A stretch of 34,360 bases of DNA from Chromatiales bacterium (GTDB lineage: Bacteria; Pseudomonadota; Gammaproteobacteria; Steroidobacterales; GCA-2729495), in the NCBI GenBank assembly GCA_002729495.1, contig PBYE01000073.1:1-34360 (forward strand), given 5' to 3'. Both the position numbers and the translations under genes were made by a program. Below, piece after piece: positions 23,308-32,424 of this stretch (its first letter is position 1; each line of letters begins with the position of its first letter). The notes under the pieces are model-generated. The model was not told the DNA's origin and ran no database searches. It saw only the letters and a list, made by a program, of their open reading frames with translations.

Positions 23308-23949
23308 CTAGTCCTTTAGATACTTACCGGCAATTTCCCACACAGTATCGCGTAAAAACTCCCACGATTCATCGTTTTTCAGATCCATCCCCATGTAGAG
23401 AGGATTGTTGCGTTCCCGTATGGCCATATAGGCCGTCAGGGCATTGACAGCTAGTATCAGGTTCCAGACCCTGTCGACAATATCGGTTTCGGCAGTTTCA
23501 AGCTAAATAAAGTCAGCTACACCCTTGCCGGGCACGACCATGCCATCGGCCAGCGCGCGGGTCACATCGTTGGAATTCAGAAGCTCGCCTGCCATCACCT
23601 CGATCGTGCGCGGGCGTGCCCGAATGGCGTCAATATAATTGCACAGCACCTTGCGCACCCGGTCCGGTACCGCCAGCTCGGCAAACGCATCCGGGTCATT
23701 GCCGATCAATTCCAGTTCGGATGGCCAGAAAGAGCTGTGGCGCGCCCAGTGCCGGGCCAGCCCCGGCAAATCCTGAAAATAGCGGTAAATAAGGACCTTG
23801 TTGATGCCCGCTTCCTGCGCAACGGCGTTCACGCCCAGGCCCTGCACACCATCCCGCAGCAAAACACGCTCGAACGCCGCTACGATGGTTTCTTCCGTTG
23901 CTTGACGATTACGCCGGAATTTCGGTGCCGGTTTAGAGCTGTCAGCCAT
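23308..23949 (-). pseudogene. TetR-family regulator interrupted by an in-frame amber stop
   Basis: The ATG at 23949 follows AGGGGA. The N-terminal HTH is intact: ATEETIVAAFERVLLRDGVQ, then GLGVNAVAQEAGINKVLIYR and YFQDLPGLARHWA. The frame meets TAG at 23503-23505 after GKGVADFI, then continues open for 64 more codons (LETAETDIVDRVWNLILAV, NALTAYMAIRERNNPLYMGM, WEFLRDTVWEIAGKYL) to a TAG at 23308. The joined length of about 213 residues is normal for TetR, and the second part looks like the closing helices of the ligand/dimer domain. The first part alone (148 residues) would lack them. One substitution could explain the break, so it is recent, a sequencing error, or read through. Confidence 0.8.
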
Positions 23950-24098
23950 AAAGGGTCCCCTGACCAGCCTGTACGCATTGTAAGTCGCTTTCACAGTGCG
24001 ACAAACAACCGTTCAGAATGCTTCCCGCTTGTTGCAGCAACCTCAGCATCGACCAGCATGAGTGTCACGAATAAGTGACGCCGGTACAGATTCCCGGT

Positions 24099-25991
24099 TC
24101 AATCCCCTTCACCACTTGCCTCTGCAAGGTTGGCAACCACCCGCTCCAGGCTGGCGGCATCCACACCGAAGCCCTGGACCGCCGGTCCGAGTCGCAGAAC
24201 CACCCGGTGCCAGAGCGGTTTCGGCAGATGCCTCATCGCCCCCGCGCCCTTGCGGCTGAAAAAGCTGCCCCACAAACCGGTCAACGCCATCGGTACGACC
24301 GGGACAGGCTTGCGCGCAAGCATTTTCTCTATTCCAGGCCGGAACGGATTGATTTCCCCGGTCCGGGTTATCTCTCCTTCCGGAAAAATGCAGACCACTT
24401 CGCCTCTGCCGAGTGCTGCCTCTATGCGCTCAAAAGCCCCGGCAAGAATCTCCGGGTCTTCTTTCTCGCTCGCGATGGGAATGGCACCCGCCGTACGAAA
24501 AAGTGATCGCAATACCGGAATATCAAAAATCTTGTAGTACATGACAAACCGAACCGGCCGTCGTATGCAGCCTCCGATGACAAGCGCATCGACATAACTG
24601 ACGTGATTGCAGGCGAGCAATACAGCGCCCTCGTCTGGAATGTTATGGGCGTCCTCTACGCGAATGCGATAGATGGTGTGAATCAGGATCCAGGTACAGA
24701 AACGCAAAACAAACTCGGGAGCCTGGCGGAATATATAGAAAGCCACGCAACCGTTCAGCACCGACACGAGCAGGAACAACCGGCCTATGGTGAATCCGCT
24801 TGCCAGCACGCCTATTGCCAGGATCGACGCAATAACCATCAGTAGTGCATTGAGCACGTTGTTGGCAGCTATAACCCTGGAACGATGGCGCGCATCAGTA
24901 CGTTTCTGGACCGATGCATAAAGCGGCACGATATAAAAACCGCCAAACATGCCCAGCAGCAAAATATCCAGCATGATTCGAAGCGTGCCGGCCTCTCCCA
25001 TCCATGCAGCAGCGCCCAATAGATATTCTGCAGTGCCCTGTGCTTCGACAAGCGCCAGGTCCAGCCCAAACAGTGTCATTCCTATAGAGCCGAACGGGAC
25101 CAGGCCTATGTCAATCCGCTGCCCCGACAGACGCTCGCAAAGAAGTGAGCCGGTGCCTACACCGATCGAAAACAAAGCGAGTAGCAGTGTCACAACTTCT
25201 TCGTTGCCGCCCAGGTAAAGTATTGAATAATTCGGTAGCTGGGCCAGGTAAATCGCGCCGACAAACCAGAACCAGGAAATCCCGATAATGCAGAGGAAAA
25301 CGATATGGTTCTGACGCGCGTAACCAAGTATGCGCCAGGTCTCCGTCACGGGATTCCAGTTGATCGTCATATGCGGGTCTACGGGGGGCACCGGCGGGAT
25401 ACTACGAGCGCTGACATAACCCGCGCAGGCAATAGCCACGACGGCGACCGCCACGAGCAAACGACCGATTCCATCTATTCCGATAAGGATGCCGCCCAGG
25501 GCCGTTCCCAGCAGAATCGCGAGAAAGGTGCCCATTTCCACAAGGCCGTTACCGCCGAGTAATTCATCGTCTCCAAGGAGTTGCGGAAGAATGCCGTACT
25601 TGACAGGCCCGAACATTGTCGACTGCACGCCCATCATGAATAAGAGAGCGATAAGCGCGCCCACGCTGTCGAGCCACAATGCAACAGCAGCAAGCACCAT
25701 GATGCCGATTTCAAACAACTTTATCAGGCGGATTAAGGAAGATTTTTCGTACTTGTCGGCAAGCTGACCGGCTGTTGCGGAAAACAGAAAGAACGGCAGA
25801 ATGAATAACCCCGCACTCAGGTTAATCACCGTGTCACTGCTGGCGCTGAACCTGTCTGCCGCATGGAACGCAATAAGCAGGAGCAAGGCGTTCTTAAAAA
25901 CATTGTCGTTGAAGGCACCAAGAAACTGGGCCATAAAGAAAGGGCCGAAACGCTTCTGGCCCAGCAAACTGTATTGACTACTGCCTGACAA
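24099..25991 (-). CDS. MFS transporter-PlsC acyltransferase fusion (LplT-Aas-like, lacking the ligase domain)
   Basis: 630 residues from a TTG at 25991 with GGAG upstream; the N-terminus matches the family (RFGPFFMAQFLGAFNDNVFK). Residues 1-415 are an LplT-like MFS domain with about 12 helices (FMMGVQSTMFGPVKYGILPQ is characteristic). Residues 430-630 are a PlsC-type 1-acylglycerol-phosphate acyltransferase with NHVSYVDA (His463, Asp468), IFPEGEITRTG and VPVVPMALTGLWGSFF. Aas-type proteins move lysophospholipids to the inner leaflet and re-acylate them. Many have a third, acyl-ACP synthetase domain, which is absent here, so acyl groups must come from another enzyme. It probably serves membrane lipid repair. 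Confidence 0.88.
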   Translation of the reverse strand: MSGSSQYSLLGQKRFGPFFMAQFLGAFNDNVFKNALLLLIAFHAADRFSASSDTVINLSAGLFILPFFLFSATAGQLADKYEKSSLIRLIKLFEIGIMVLAAVALWLDSVGALIALLFMMGVQSTMFGPVKYGILPQLLGDDELLGGNGLVEMGTFLAILLGTALGGILIGIDGIGRLLVAVAVVAIACAGYVSARSIPPVPPVDPHMTINWNPVTETWRILGYARQNHIVFLCIIGISWFWFVGAIYLAQLPNYSILYLGGNEEVVTLLLALFSIGVGTGSLLCERLSGQRIDIGLVPFGSIGMTLFGLDLALVEAQGTAEYLLGAAAWMGEAGTLRIMLDILLLGMFGGFYIVPLYASVQKRTDARHRSRVIAANNVLNALLMVIASILAIGVLASGFTIGRLFLLVSVLNGCVAFYIFRQAPEFVLRFCTWILIHTIYRIRVEDAHNIPDEGAVLLACNHVSYVDALVIGGCIRRPVRFVMYYKIFDIPVLRSLFRTAGAIPIASEKEDPEILAGAFERIEAALGRGEVVCIFPEGEITRTGEINPFRPGIEKMLARKPVPVVPMALTGLWGSFFSRKGAGAMRHLPKPLWHRVVLRLGPAVQGFGVDAASLERVVANLAEASGEGD

Positions 25992-26099
25992 GAGCGTCGC
26001 TCCGTGCGATTCGGGTAAGCGGTTAAGCCCTCAGCCATTCTACGCGCTTTAGGGCGCGCGTTAAGTCACTGACCGGCTCTACCGGTATAAGCTACGCCT

Positions 26100-26918
26100 G
26101 TGAAAGTGGATTTGCATACGCACAGCACCGTGTCCGACGGGGAACTCAGTCCGGCAGACCTGCTGGGATGTGCCTGTGACGCAGGTGTAGAGCTGCTCGC
26201 AATTACCGACCACGACACACTCGATGGATATGCGCAAGCATCCTCAATAAATTCCGGTTGTGAGCTGTTGGCCGGAATTGAACTATCAACAAACTGGCGC
26301 TCGGTCGGAATACACGTTGTCGGGCTTAACATCTCACCGGACAACCCTGTTCTGCTCGAAGGCATCAGACAGCAAAAGAGCGCCCGGGCCGATCGCGCCG
26401 CAACTATTGCAGAAAGGCTGGAAAAGGCGGGCTTCCCGGACACCCTGGCAGGAGCACAACTCGTGGCCGGCAAAGCGATCCTGGGCAGGCCGCATTTCGC
26501 AACCTATCTTGTAGAGTCCGGCCAGGTAAAAGATATTCAGACCACGTTTCGAAAATACCTGGGCCGCGGGAAAATTGGGGACGTACGCGAAAACTGGGCA
26601 CCGCTTGGCGATGTTATTGCCTGGATAAGCGCCGCCGGCGGCCACGCGATACTTGCACACCCTGCCAAGTACAAGCTGACCAATCTTAAGCTCGAAGAAC
26701 TGGTTCGGGATTTTCGTGCAGAGGGAGGTCATGCCCTTGAAGTGATTTCCGGCCGCCAGGACAGCGCACTAACCGGTCGGCTTGCACGCCTTGCCAAGCG
26801 GCAGGGCCTTATGGCGTCAGCCGGATCTGATTTTCACCAGCCGAGTCCGCATCATGCCGGACCGGGTGAGATTGATCCCTTGCCGCAGGTGTGCAAACCC
26901 GTATGGGAGGCGTGGTAG
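26100..26918 (+). CDS. PHP-domain phosphoesterase (RNase AM/YciV-like)
   Basis: 272 residues from a GTG at 26100 (VKVDLHTHST). The PHP metal motifs are DLHTHSTVSDG, ITDHDTLDG, GIELST, ILAHPAKYK and SAGSDFHQP, in order, as in YciV/TrpH. Characterised relatives cut 3',5'-nucleoside bisphosphates or trim RNA 5' ends. Length and motif set fit that group well. The usual partner genes (yciO, trpE) are not adjacent. The Rieske oxygenase begins 132 bp downstream on the same strand and could share a transcript. Confidence 0.9.
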   Translation: MKVDLHTHSTVSDGELSPADLLGCACDAGVELLAITDHDTLDGYAQASSINSGCELLAGIELSTNWRSVGIHVVGLNISPDNPVLLEGIRQQKSARADRAATIAERLEKAGFPDTLAGAQLVAGKAILGRPHFATYLVESGQVKDIQTTFRKYLGRGKIGDVRENWAPLGDVIAWISAAGGHAILAHPAKYKLTNLKLEELVRDFRAEGGHALEVISGRQDSALTGRLARLAKRQGLMASAGSDFHQPSPHHAGPGEIDPLPQVCKPVWEAW

Positions 26919-27050
26919 AAACAGCTTACCGCCAACCACCAGCCGGACATCTGGCAGAATTACCCGGCGGAATAGCACCATTTGAAACTGTCAGCGAGGA
27001 TAATTCCGGCGCACGCAAAGCATTCGGTGAGCTAAAACCGGGACAAAAAA

Positions 27051-28160
27051 ATGTATATCAATTTCTGGTACCCCATCGCGACGAGCGATAAGGTCACAAA
27101 CACAGAACCGCTGGAAGTTCAGATCATGGGTCTGAACTATGTCGCGTTCAGGGATACTAAAGGCACGGCACATGTGTTGGCCAATACCTGCGTCCATCGC
27201 GGCGGCGCACTGGGCAAAGGCAAGGTTAACGGCGACTGCGTGGCCTGCCCTTACCACGGCTGGGAATTCGCGGGTGACGGCAAATGCACCCTGATACCCA
27301 CGCAGCCCGAGGACCAGAAAGTCCCGGCCCGCGGCAAGGTCGACTGTTATCCGACCGAGGAAAGGTACGGAATCGTGTTCGCATTTCTCGGTGACCTGCC
27401 GGAAGAGGAACGCCCGCCGATTTTCGAGATAACTGAATACGGCACCGAGGGATGGCGGGCCAACGAAGTCGTCGTGTTCGAAGTTAACGCTTATTACCAG
27501 CGCTCCGTCGAAAACGGACTCGACGGCGCCCATAACCAATTCGTGCATCCGTTGCAGGGCGCACCCTCCATTATCGAATCTTTGCGTAAAAAACCGATCA
27601 CGGTCGATGATGTACCGCCGTGGGGCAGCGAGTTTTATTGTGCCGTGAGCGACAGCACCTCGGAAGAGACCAAGGCGATCGGCGCCGGGGAGGGCAACAC
27701 CTGGGCAGGCTCCGCCCATCACGGGCCGAACACGCTGATAACACGTATCTATTTCACCAACGAGAAGGCCTTCCGGCAGTATTTCTTCGAAGCCCCGCTG
27801 GACGACAGCCACACGCGTATCTTTTTCGTGAATATGCGCAGCTTCATGATGGAACCCGAAAATGATCAGAAACTGATCGATATCAACCTGCGCATCGCCC
27901 AGGAAGACATCGATATTCTCGAAGCGCTCGACCCGGTGTGCACGCCAGAGGATATCTCAAAGGAAATGCTGACAGAGGTGGATAAGCCGATTTATCGTTA
28001 CCGTGACTACCTGAAGGAATGGGATGACAAGGGTTGGCGCATAGACTGGCAGGAATTCATAGCCAAACGCGGTAACGTTGCGATGACCGTCGCATGCCCG
28101 GCGCGGCGTACCGAGAAGAACTGGATACTCGATACCGTACCGCTGGTAGCCGCCAAGTAA
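27051..28160 (+). CDS. Rieske non-haem iron oxygenase, alpha subunit type
   Basis: 369 residues. The Rieske [2Fe-2S] site is C47-x-H49 (TCVHRGG) and C66-x2-H69 (CPYHGW). The mononuclear iron site is ENGLDGAHNQFVHP, with D158 bridging to the Rieske centre and H161 and H166 as ligands; the third ligand is probably an Asp in the IAQEDIDILEAL segment. The family oxidises, hydroxylates or demethylates aromatic and steroid-like substrates, using electrons from a separate reductase that is not seen in this window. The next gene in this orientation is across a strong terminator, so the gene ends its transcript. Substrate unknown. Confidence 0.9.
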   Translation: MYINFWYPIATSDKVTNTEPLEVQIMGLNYVAFRDTKGTAHVLANTCVHRGGALGKGKVNGDCVACPYHGWEFAGDGKCTLIPTQPEDQKVPARGKVDCYPTEERYGIVFAFLGDLPEEERPPIFEITEYGTEGWRANEVVVFEVNAYYQRSVENGLDGAHNQFVHPLQGAPSIIESLRKKPITVDDVPPWGSEFYCAVSDSTSEETKAIGAGEGNTWAGSAHHGPNTLITRIYFTNEKAFRQYFFEAPLDDSHTRIFFVNMRSFMMEPENDQKLIDINLRIAQEDIDILEALDPVCTPEDISKEMLTEVDKPIYRYRDYLKEWDDKGWRIDWQEFIAKRGNVAMTVACPARRTEKNWILDTVPLVAAK

Positions 28161-28169
28161 ATTTTCTCG

Positions 28170-28200
28170 AAAAAAAAGCCCCGCTCTGCGGGGCTTTTTT
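28170..28200. terminator. Bidirectional Rho-independent terminator
   Basis: Stem GCCCCGC (28178-28184)/GCGGGGC (28188-28194) with loop TCT, flanked by A8 (28170-28177) and T6 (28195-28200). It ends the Rieske gene transcript and, on the opposite strand, the convergent TonB receptor transcript. Confidence 0.95.
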
Positions 28201-28217
28201 ACAGGTTAAAAGAAAGC

Positions 28218-30551
28218 TTACAACCGGTACTCGACCCTGACGCCGATCTCTTTGCCTCTCTGCATAGGGCCGGCATCGTACATCCCTGCGATCGATGTGA
28301 TATTGCCGTAGTTCGCTTCGTCCCCGAGGTTCTTGCCCCACAGGGTCACGCCCCAGGTCTCCTCGGGTGAAAACCAGCTGACGCTCGCAGCCAGCCGGGA
28401 CTGGCGGTCGAAATAGTTCAGGTTACCGTCATCGTAGGCATTGCGGTCCCGGGTGCCGTAGTCCATACGCAGGTTAACGAGCCCGCCCCGTTCCAGCGGG
28501 ATGTCCCAGCTGCCGCCAAGGCTATAGGACCATTGCGCCAGCCGCGGCAGGTCGTCACCAACGGATGCGCCATACAACACTGCCAGCGGCGGCAAGGGAT
28601 TTTTGCTGTCGTATTCACCATCGAGGTACCCGACTGTGCCGTAGAAGTTCAGGTAATCAGTCGGTGCAGCCTGGAACTCGGCCTCGACCCCCCTGATAGT
28701 GACGTCGCCGGCGTTGACCGTACCCTGCAGCACGATGACGGCCGGATTAGGGATATTCAGTTCACGCTGCATGTCATCTATTTCATCGTGGAAATAGGCA
28801 AGGTTCATGCGCAGCTGGTTATCAAAGAACTCCGTTTTCAGGCCGATTTCGAAGTTGCTGTGTTCCTCTTCTTCGGTCGGCCCCGGCGGAATCACTGCTG
28901 GCGCCGCATTACGAAAGTTGAAGCCGCCAGTGCGATAACCCTTGGTCCAGAACCCGTAGAGCTGCGAGTCGTCGTTGTAATTCCACTGGAAACCGATTTT
29001 TGGTATCCAGTGATCCCAGTCGCCGTCCAGATCATCGAAATCACAGACAAAGGTTACGACATCGGCACAGGAACCACCCCCGCCACCGAAGGGACCGGAG
29101 ATAATCTCGGCATCCTTTTCCTCGTCGGAATAGCGCAGACCGAAATTCATGACCACTTCTTCGGTAAGCTGAAAGTCATTGTTCCAGAATATGCCGTAGG
29201 TGTCCGATTCCATGTCACCGCCCAGGGCAATGGTTAGAAAGCCAGGCGACGGAACGATGTCGGGCAGCGCCGTCAGGTCTACCTGGATGTAGCGGCTCTC
29301 ACGGTACTCGATGTCCTGGTTCAGGTAGTAAAAGCCGACAGTTGTGTCCCAGGTATCGTTGATCATAGCCGTCCACCGCAGCTCGGTACTGACCTGGTCC
29401 TGGTCGGTGTTGCCCGGCGCCGTGAAGATCGGCAGACCGGTGCCATCAACGTCGGCCGTCGCGAACGCCTCGACCTCGCGATAGCCCGTAATACTGGTCA
29501 GGGTGCCGCCACCGACGTCCCAGTTGAGCTCAACCGTGGCCTGTTTCCACTCGATATCGGTCTCGCCGTAGTCATCCATCGAAGTCCTGAACTCCTTCAG
29601 CGCACCCGTATCGTCGCGCTGGCCAGCAAGGCCGGAACCTCCGTCAACCACGGTCCAGGGCGCGCCGTCACCCTCGAGGCTGCCAAACTCAGTAATTAGT
29701 GCCAGTTCGAATGTATCGCTCGGCGTCCAGACCAGGGAAGGCCGCGCAATCTTGGTTTCCAACCTACCGATGTCACGGCATCGTTCAAACAATGGACCGG
29801 AACATGGTTTCTCCTGGTTGAAATAGATAAAAGGTGGAGAAGGGAATGCTGGAGCCGGGAACGGGTAGGGATTTCTGTTCTCAAAATAACCGTCATCGTC
29901 CTCATAATGCAGCATCAGCTTGCCGGCGAGCACGCCCTTGATAAACGGCGCTTCTATAGCCAGGGACGCCCCGTCACGGTTCTCGTTGGTGGACTGCACG
30001 CGTGCCTTGAGTTGAAACTCCCCTTCCGGGTCCGGTCGCGCCGTGCGCAGCAGGACCGCACCACCGGTCACGTTCCGGCCGAACAGCAAGCCCTGCGGCC
30101 CGCGCAATATTTCGACGCTCTCAAGGTCCCAGGTGTCCATAACCACGCCGTAAGTCGTGCCGACGTAAATGCCGTCTATAAAAGTACCGACCGTAGGGTC
30201 GACGGAGGGAATCGAACTGTTGATACCCTGGCCACGGAATGAGAAATTCTGCACGCCCGGGAAGGTGCCCACCTCTTCGAGTTGCACGTTAGGGACGTAG
30301 TAACTCAGGTCGTCGATACGCTGGAAAATAATCGCATCGAGCTGGTCCTCGTTATAAGCCGTTATCGCGGCAGGGACCTCCTGCAGATTTTCTGCACGGC
30401 CCTTTTTCTGTGCGATGACGAAGATTTCGCTCAGCGGCCTGCCTGACGCATCGACAGCGTCTGCACTGAAACCCGTGGAATAAGAAAGTGACAGTCCGGC
30501 CGCGACGGCAACCAGGAGACTTTGACGGAACAAAGGCACGGTGACTTGCAT
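28218..30551 (-). CDS. TonB-dependent outer-membrane receptor
   Basis: 777 residues; a signal peptide (SLLVAVAAGLSLSYSTGFSA) is followed by a TonB box region (SEIFVIAQKKGRAENLQEVP) and the plug (PAAITAYNEDQLDAI, IDDLSYYVPNVQLEEVG, FSFRGQGINSSIPSVDPTVG, FIDGIYVGTTYG, VEILRGPQGLLFGRNVTGGA). The barrel ends in GVRVEYRL. This is the large receptor class that sphingomonads and many marine gammaproteobacteria use for siderophores and for hydrophobic carbon sources. A run of Gly then Ser-Cys (GGGGGSC) and Cys-rich loops suggest disulfides outside. It is divergent from the Tat-UbiD gene across 240 bp, so the two may be co-regulated. Confidence 0.9.
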   Translation of the reverse strand: MQVTVPLFRQSLLVAVAAGLSLSYSTGFSADAVDASGRPLSEIFVIAQKKGRAENLQEVPAAITAYNEDQLDAIIFQRIDDLSYYVPNVQLEEVGTFPGVQNFSFRGQGINSSIPSVDPTVGTFIDGIYVGTTYGVVMDTWDLESVEILRGPQGLLFGRNVTGGAVLLRTARPDPEGEFQLKARVQSTNENRDGASLAIEAPFIKGVLAGKLMLHYEDDDGYFENRNPYPFPAPAFPSPPFIYFNQEKPCSGPLFERCRDIGRLETKIARPSLVWTPSDTFELALITEFGSLEGDGAPWTVVDGGSGLAGQRDDTGALKEFRTSMDDYGETDIEWKQATVELNWDVGGGTLTSITGYREVEAFATADVDGTGLPIFTAPGNTDQDQVSTELRWTAMINDTWDTTVGFYYLNQDIEYRESRYIQVDLTALPDIVPSPGFLTIALGGDMESDTYGIFWNNDFQLTEEVVMNFGLRYSDEEKDAEIISGPFGGGGGSCADVVTFVCDFDDLDGDWDHWIPKIGFQWNYNDDSQLYGFWTKGYRTGGFNFRNAAPAVIPPGPTEEEEHSNFEIGLKTEFFDNQLRMNLAYFHDEIDDMQRELNIPNPAVIVLQGTVNAGDVTIRGVEAEFQAAPTDYLNFYGTVGYLDGEYDSKNPLPPLAVLYGASVGDDLPRLAQWSYSLGGSWDIPLERGGLVNLRMDYGTRDRNAYDDGNLNYFDRQSRLAASVSWFSPEETWGVTLWGKNLGDEANYGNITSIAGMYDAGPMQRGKEIGVRVEYRL

Positions 30552-30702
30552 AACTCCCCCTTTGCCCGGCTTTTATGGTTGCCGGGATGTTTACTCAGCT
30601 TAGCAGTTGCAGGCGCTGTTTGCCCGACGATAAGCAGATTTTGAATGAGTTTAAACTGTGGCCAAACCAGCCCCGGGGCCGACTCACGGGCAGGCAGCAC
30701 GG

Positions 30703-30731
30703 TTGACCACCAGCCCCCGCGGCCCTGTAGT
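30703..30731 (+). promoter_or_regulatory. Putative promoter of the UbiD-like gene
   Basis: TTGACC (30703-30708) and TGTAGT (30726-30731) with 17-bp spacing. A short inverted repeat, CTCT-ATAC-AGAG, lies downstream near 30758-30769, between promoter and gene. Confidence 0.4.
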
Positions 30732-30792
30732 AGGCTGATTCCTGCCTTACGAAAGCTCTATACAGAGTTACCCTTCAGCGGAGGTTTGGCAT

Positions 30793-32424
30793 ATGAGTAC
30801 TTATGCGAACAAGAAGCAACCGGGTCCGTTTACGCGCCGCGATTTCCTTGCAGCAAGCAGTGCCGGATTAGTCGGCGCAACGGCAACCAGCGCCGATGCA
30901 TCCGTAACCAGCGCCGCGATCCTGCACAAACAGAATGCCCCCGAAGCCCCTTTCGACACCCTGCGCGATTACGTGGCTGCCATGGAAGCGCACGGCAACG
31001 TCATGCGCTTTTCGCGTATCGACCAGGATGCCTTCGAAGGCACGGCATTGATGTACCGGCTGGTTGATCTGTTCGGGCGCTTCCGGGCACCGCTCGTGAT
31101 CTTCGACGAAGTAAAAATTGCCGGTCAGTGGATGAAAGGTCCGGTAATTGCCAACGAGTTACGGCACGTGGAAGCCGAAGCGCTGTTATTCGGCCTCGAA
31201 CCCGTGCCCTTCGACGATTCCGGCACCTGGCATAAGGCACGCGCGCGCCATGACGAACTCCTGGAGAAAAATGGCGGTACCTACCCGGAAATTCCGCCTG
31301 TTGAAGTTCCCCGCGACGAAGCGTTGTGCAAGCAGGTGGTTATCAGCGACGACGATATCGATATTCGCAACTTTCCGTTCTTCAAAAACAACCCGGGTGA
31401 CAGCGGCCGTTTTATCAACACAGCCTCGGTATTTACGAGCGACCCCGAGATGGGCCTGAATATCGGTACCTACCGGTGCGAGATTAAAGGACCGCGGCAT
31501 ATTGCGGTCGGGTCGGGTGAAGGCCAGACCGGCTACACGCAACTGATGGCGGCACGCGCGCGCGGCGAAAAGTCGGCGCCGGTGACGCTGATCGTCGGCC
31601 AGGAACCGGTGGTCTGGCTGGTCAGCGGCGCCCGCATCCCGGAACGGCGCGGCAAACAACCTGTGGACGAGATAGCGACTGCGGGCGGTTTGCGCGGCAA
31701 GGCGATACGGGTCGTTAAGTGCGACACAAACGATTTCCTGGTCCCCGCAGACACGGAACTCGTTATCGAGGGCACCGTCAGCCTCGAGGGCTTCGAACTC
31801 AACGGGCCCTACGGGGAAGGCACCGGTTATATAGGTGCGGCGTACGAGTCAGCGTTCACGATGACCGTAACGCGGGTTACTCATCGCAAAGACCCGTGGA
31901 TTGTGAATGACTTTACGGGCGTAACCAGACCACTGATCGAACAACCCAGCGCTGCCCTCACTGTTGCAGGTTTTAAACAGTTCATGCCCGCGATAGTCGA
32001 CTACCGTTATCTCGACAGCGTCACCTATTTTGCCGTCAGGAAGACCGAGCCCGGCCAGGCGCTGAAAATCGGCAAACAGCTCGCGGAACTGATTCCGGTA
32101 TTCAAGATACTGATCATGGTGGACGAGGACATAGACCTGTGGAGTGACATTGATCGCTTCAGGGCGTTCTCAACCCGGTGGCAGGCCTATCCCGCGAGTC
32201 ATGTATACAACGACTTGGAAGCCAACCCACTGGAGGCCAGCTCGCCAAAGCGTGAACACACCAGCAAGATCGTTATCGACGCAACGAAACAATGGCCGGA
32301 AGAAGGCGGGCCGGAAAAGTTCCCGGACTTTAGCCGCGACGTGCTGAAGAAACACTCGCCCGATATATTTGCAGCGGTCGACGAACGCTGGTTAGAGACG
32401 ATCAATAAGAAACTGCAGGGCTAG
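30793..32424 (+). CDS. Tat-exported UbiD-family decarboxylase homologue
   Basis: 543 residues; the ATG at 30793 follows AGCGGAGG. The N-terminus TRRDFLAASSAGLVGATATS is a clear twin-arginine signal, so the folded protein is probably exported, possibly with cofactor. The rest is UbiD: RDYVAAMEAHGNVMRFSRID, ISDDDIDIRNFPFFKNN, LNIGTYRCEIKGPRHIAVGS, VPADTELVIEGTVSLEGFEL, GPYGEGTGYIGAAY and VTRVTHRKDPWI. UbiD enzymes use prenylated FMN to add or remove CO2 on aromatic or unsaturated acids. N223 and R228 match the fungal Fdc1 cofactor/catalytic Asn-Arg pair, and E342 the catalytic Glu. The partner Glu five residues before is Asn337. No ubiX is in the window. The gene is convergent with the broken FAD oxidase and shares the CTAG stop overlap. 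Confidence 0.9.
   Translation: MSTYANKKQPGPFTRRDFLAASSAGLVGATATSADASVTSAAILHKQNAPEAPFDTLRDYVAAMEAHGNVMRFSRIDQDAFEGTALMYRLVDLFGRFRAPLVIFDEVKIAGQWMKGPVIANELRHVEAEALLFGLEPVPFDDSGTWHKARARHDELLEKNGGTYPEIPPVEVPRDEALCKQVVISDDDIDIRNFPFFKNNPGDSGRFINTASVFTSDPEMGLNIGTYRCEIKGPRHIAVGSGEGQTGYTQLMAARARGEKSAPVTLIVGQEPVVWLVSGARIPERRGKQPVDEIATAGGLRGKAIRVVKCDTNDFLVPADTELVIEGTVSLEGFELNGPYGEGTGYIGAAYESAFTMTVTRVTHRKDPWIVNDFTGVTRPLIEQPSAALTVAGFKQFMPAIVDYRYLDSVTYFAVRKTEPGQALKIGKQLAELIPVFKILIMVDEDIDLWSDIDRFRAFSTRWQAYPASHVYNDLEANPLEASSPKREHTSKIVIDATKQWPEEGGPEKFPDFSRDVLKKHSPDIFAAVDERWLETINKKLQG

Noticed and set aside
24093-24111. A second GGTTCAATCC T-loop-like string.
   Set aside because: The stem does not pair beyond two bases and no cloverleaf fits.
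26991-27812. 273-codon minus-strand ORF.
   Set aside because: Shadow of the Rieske oxygenase gene, whose metal-binding motifs are all intact on the plus strand.
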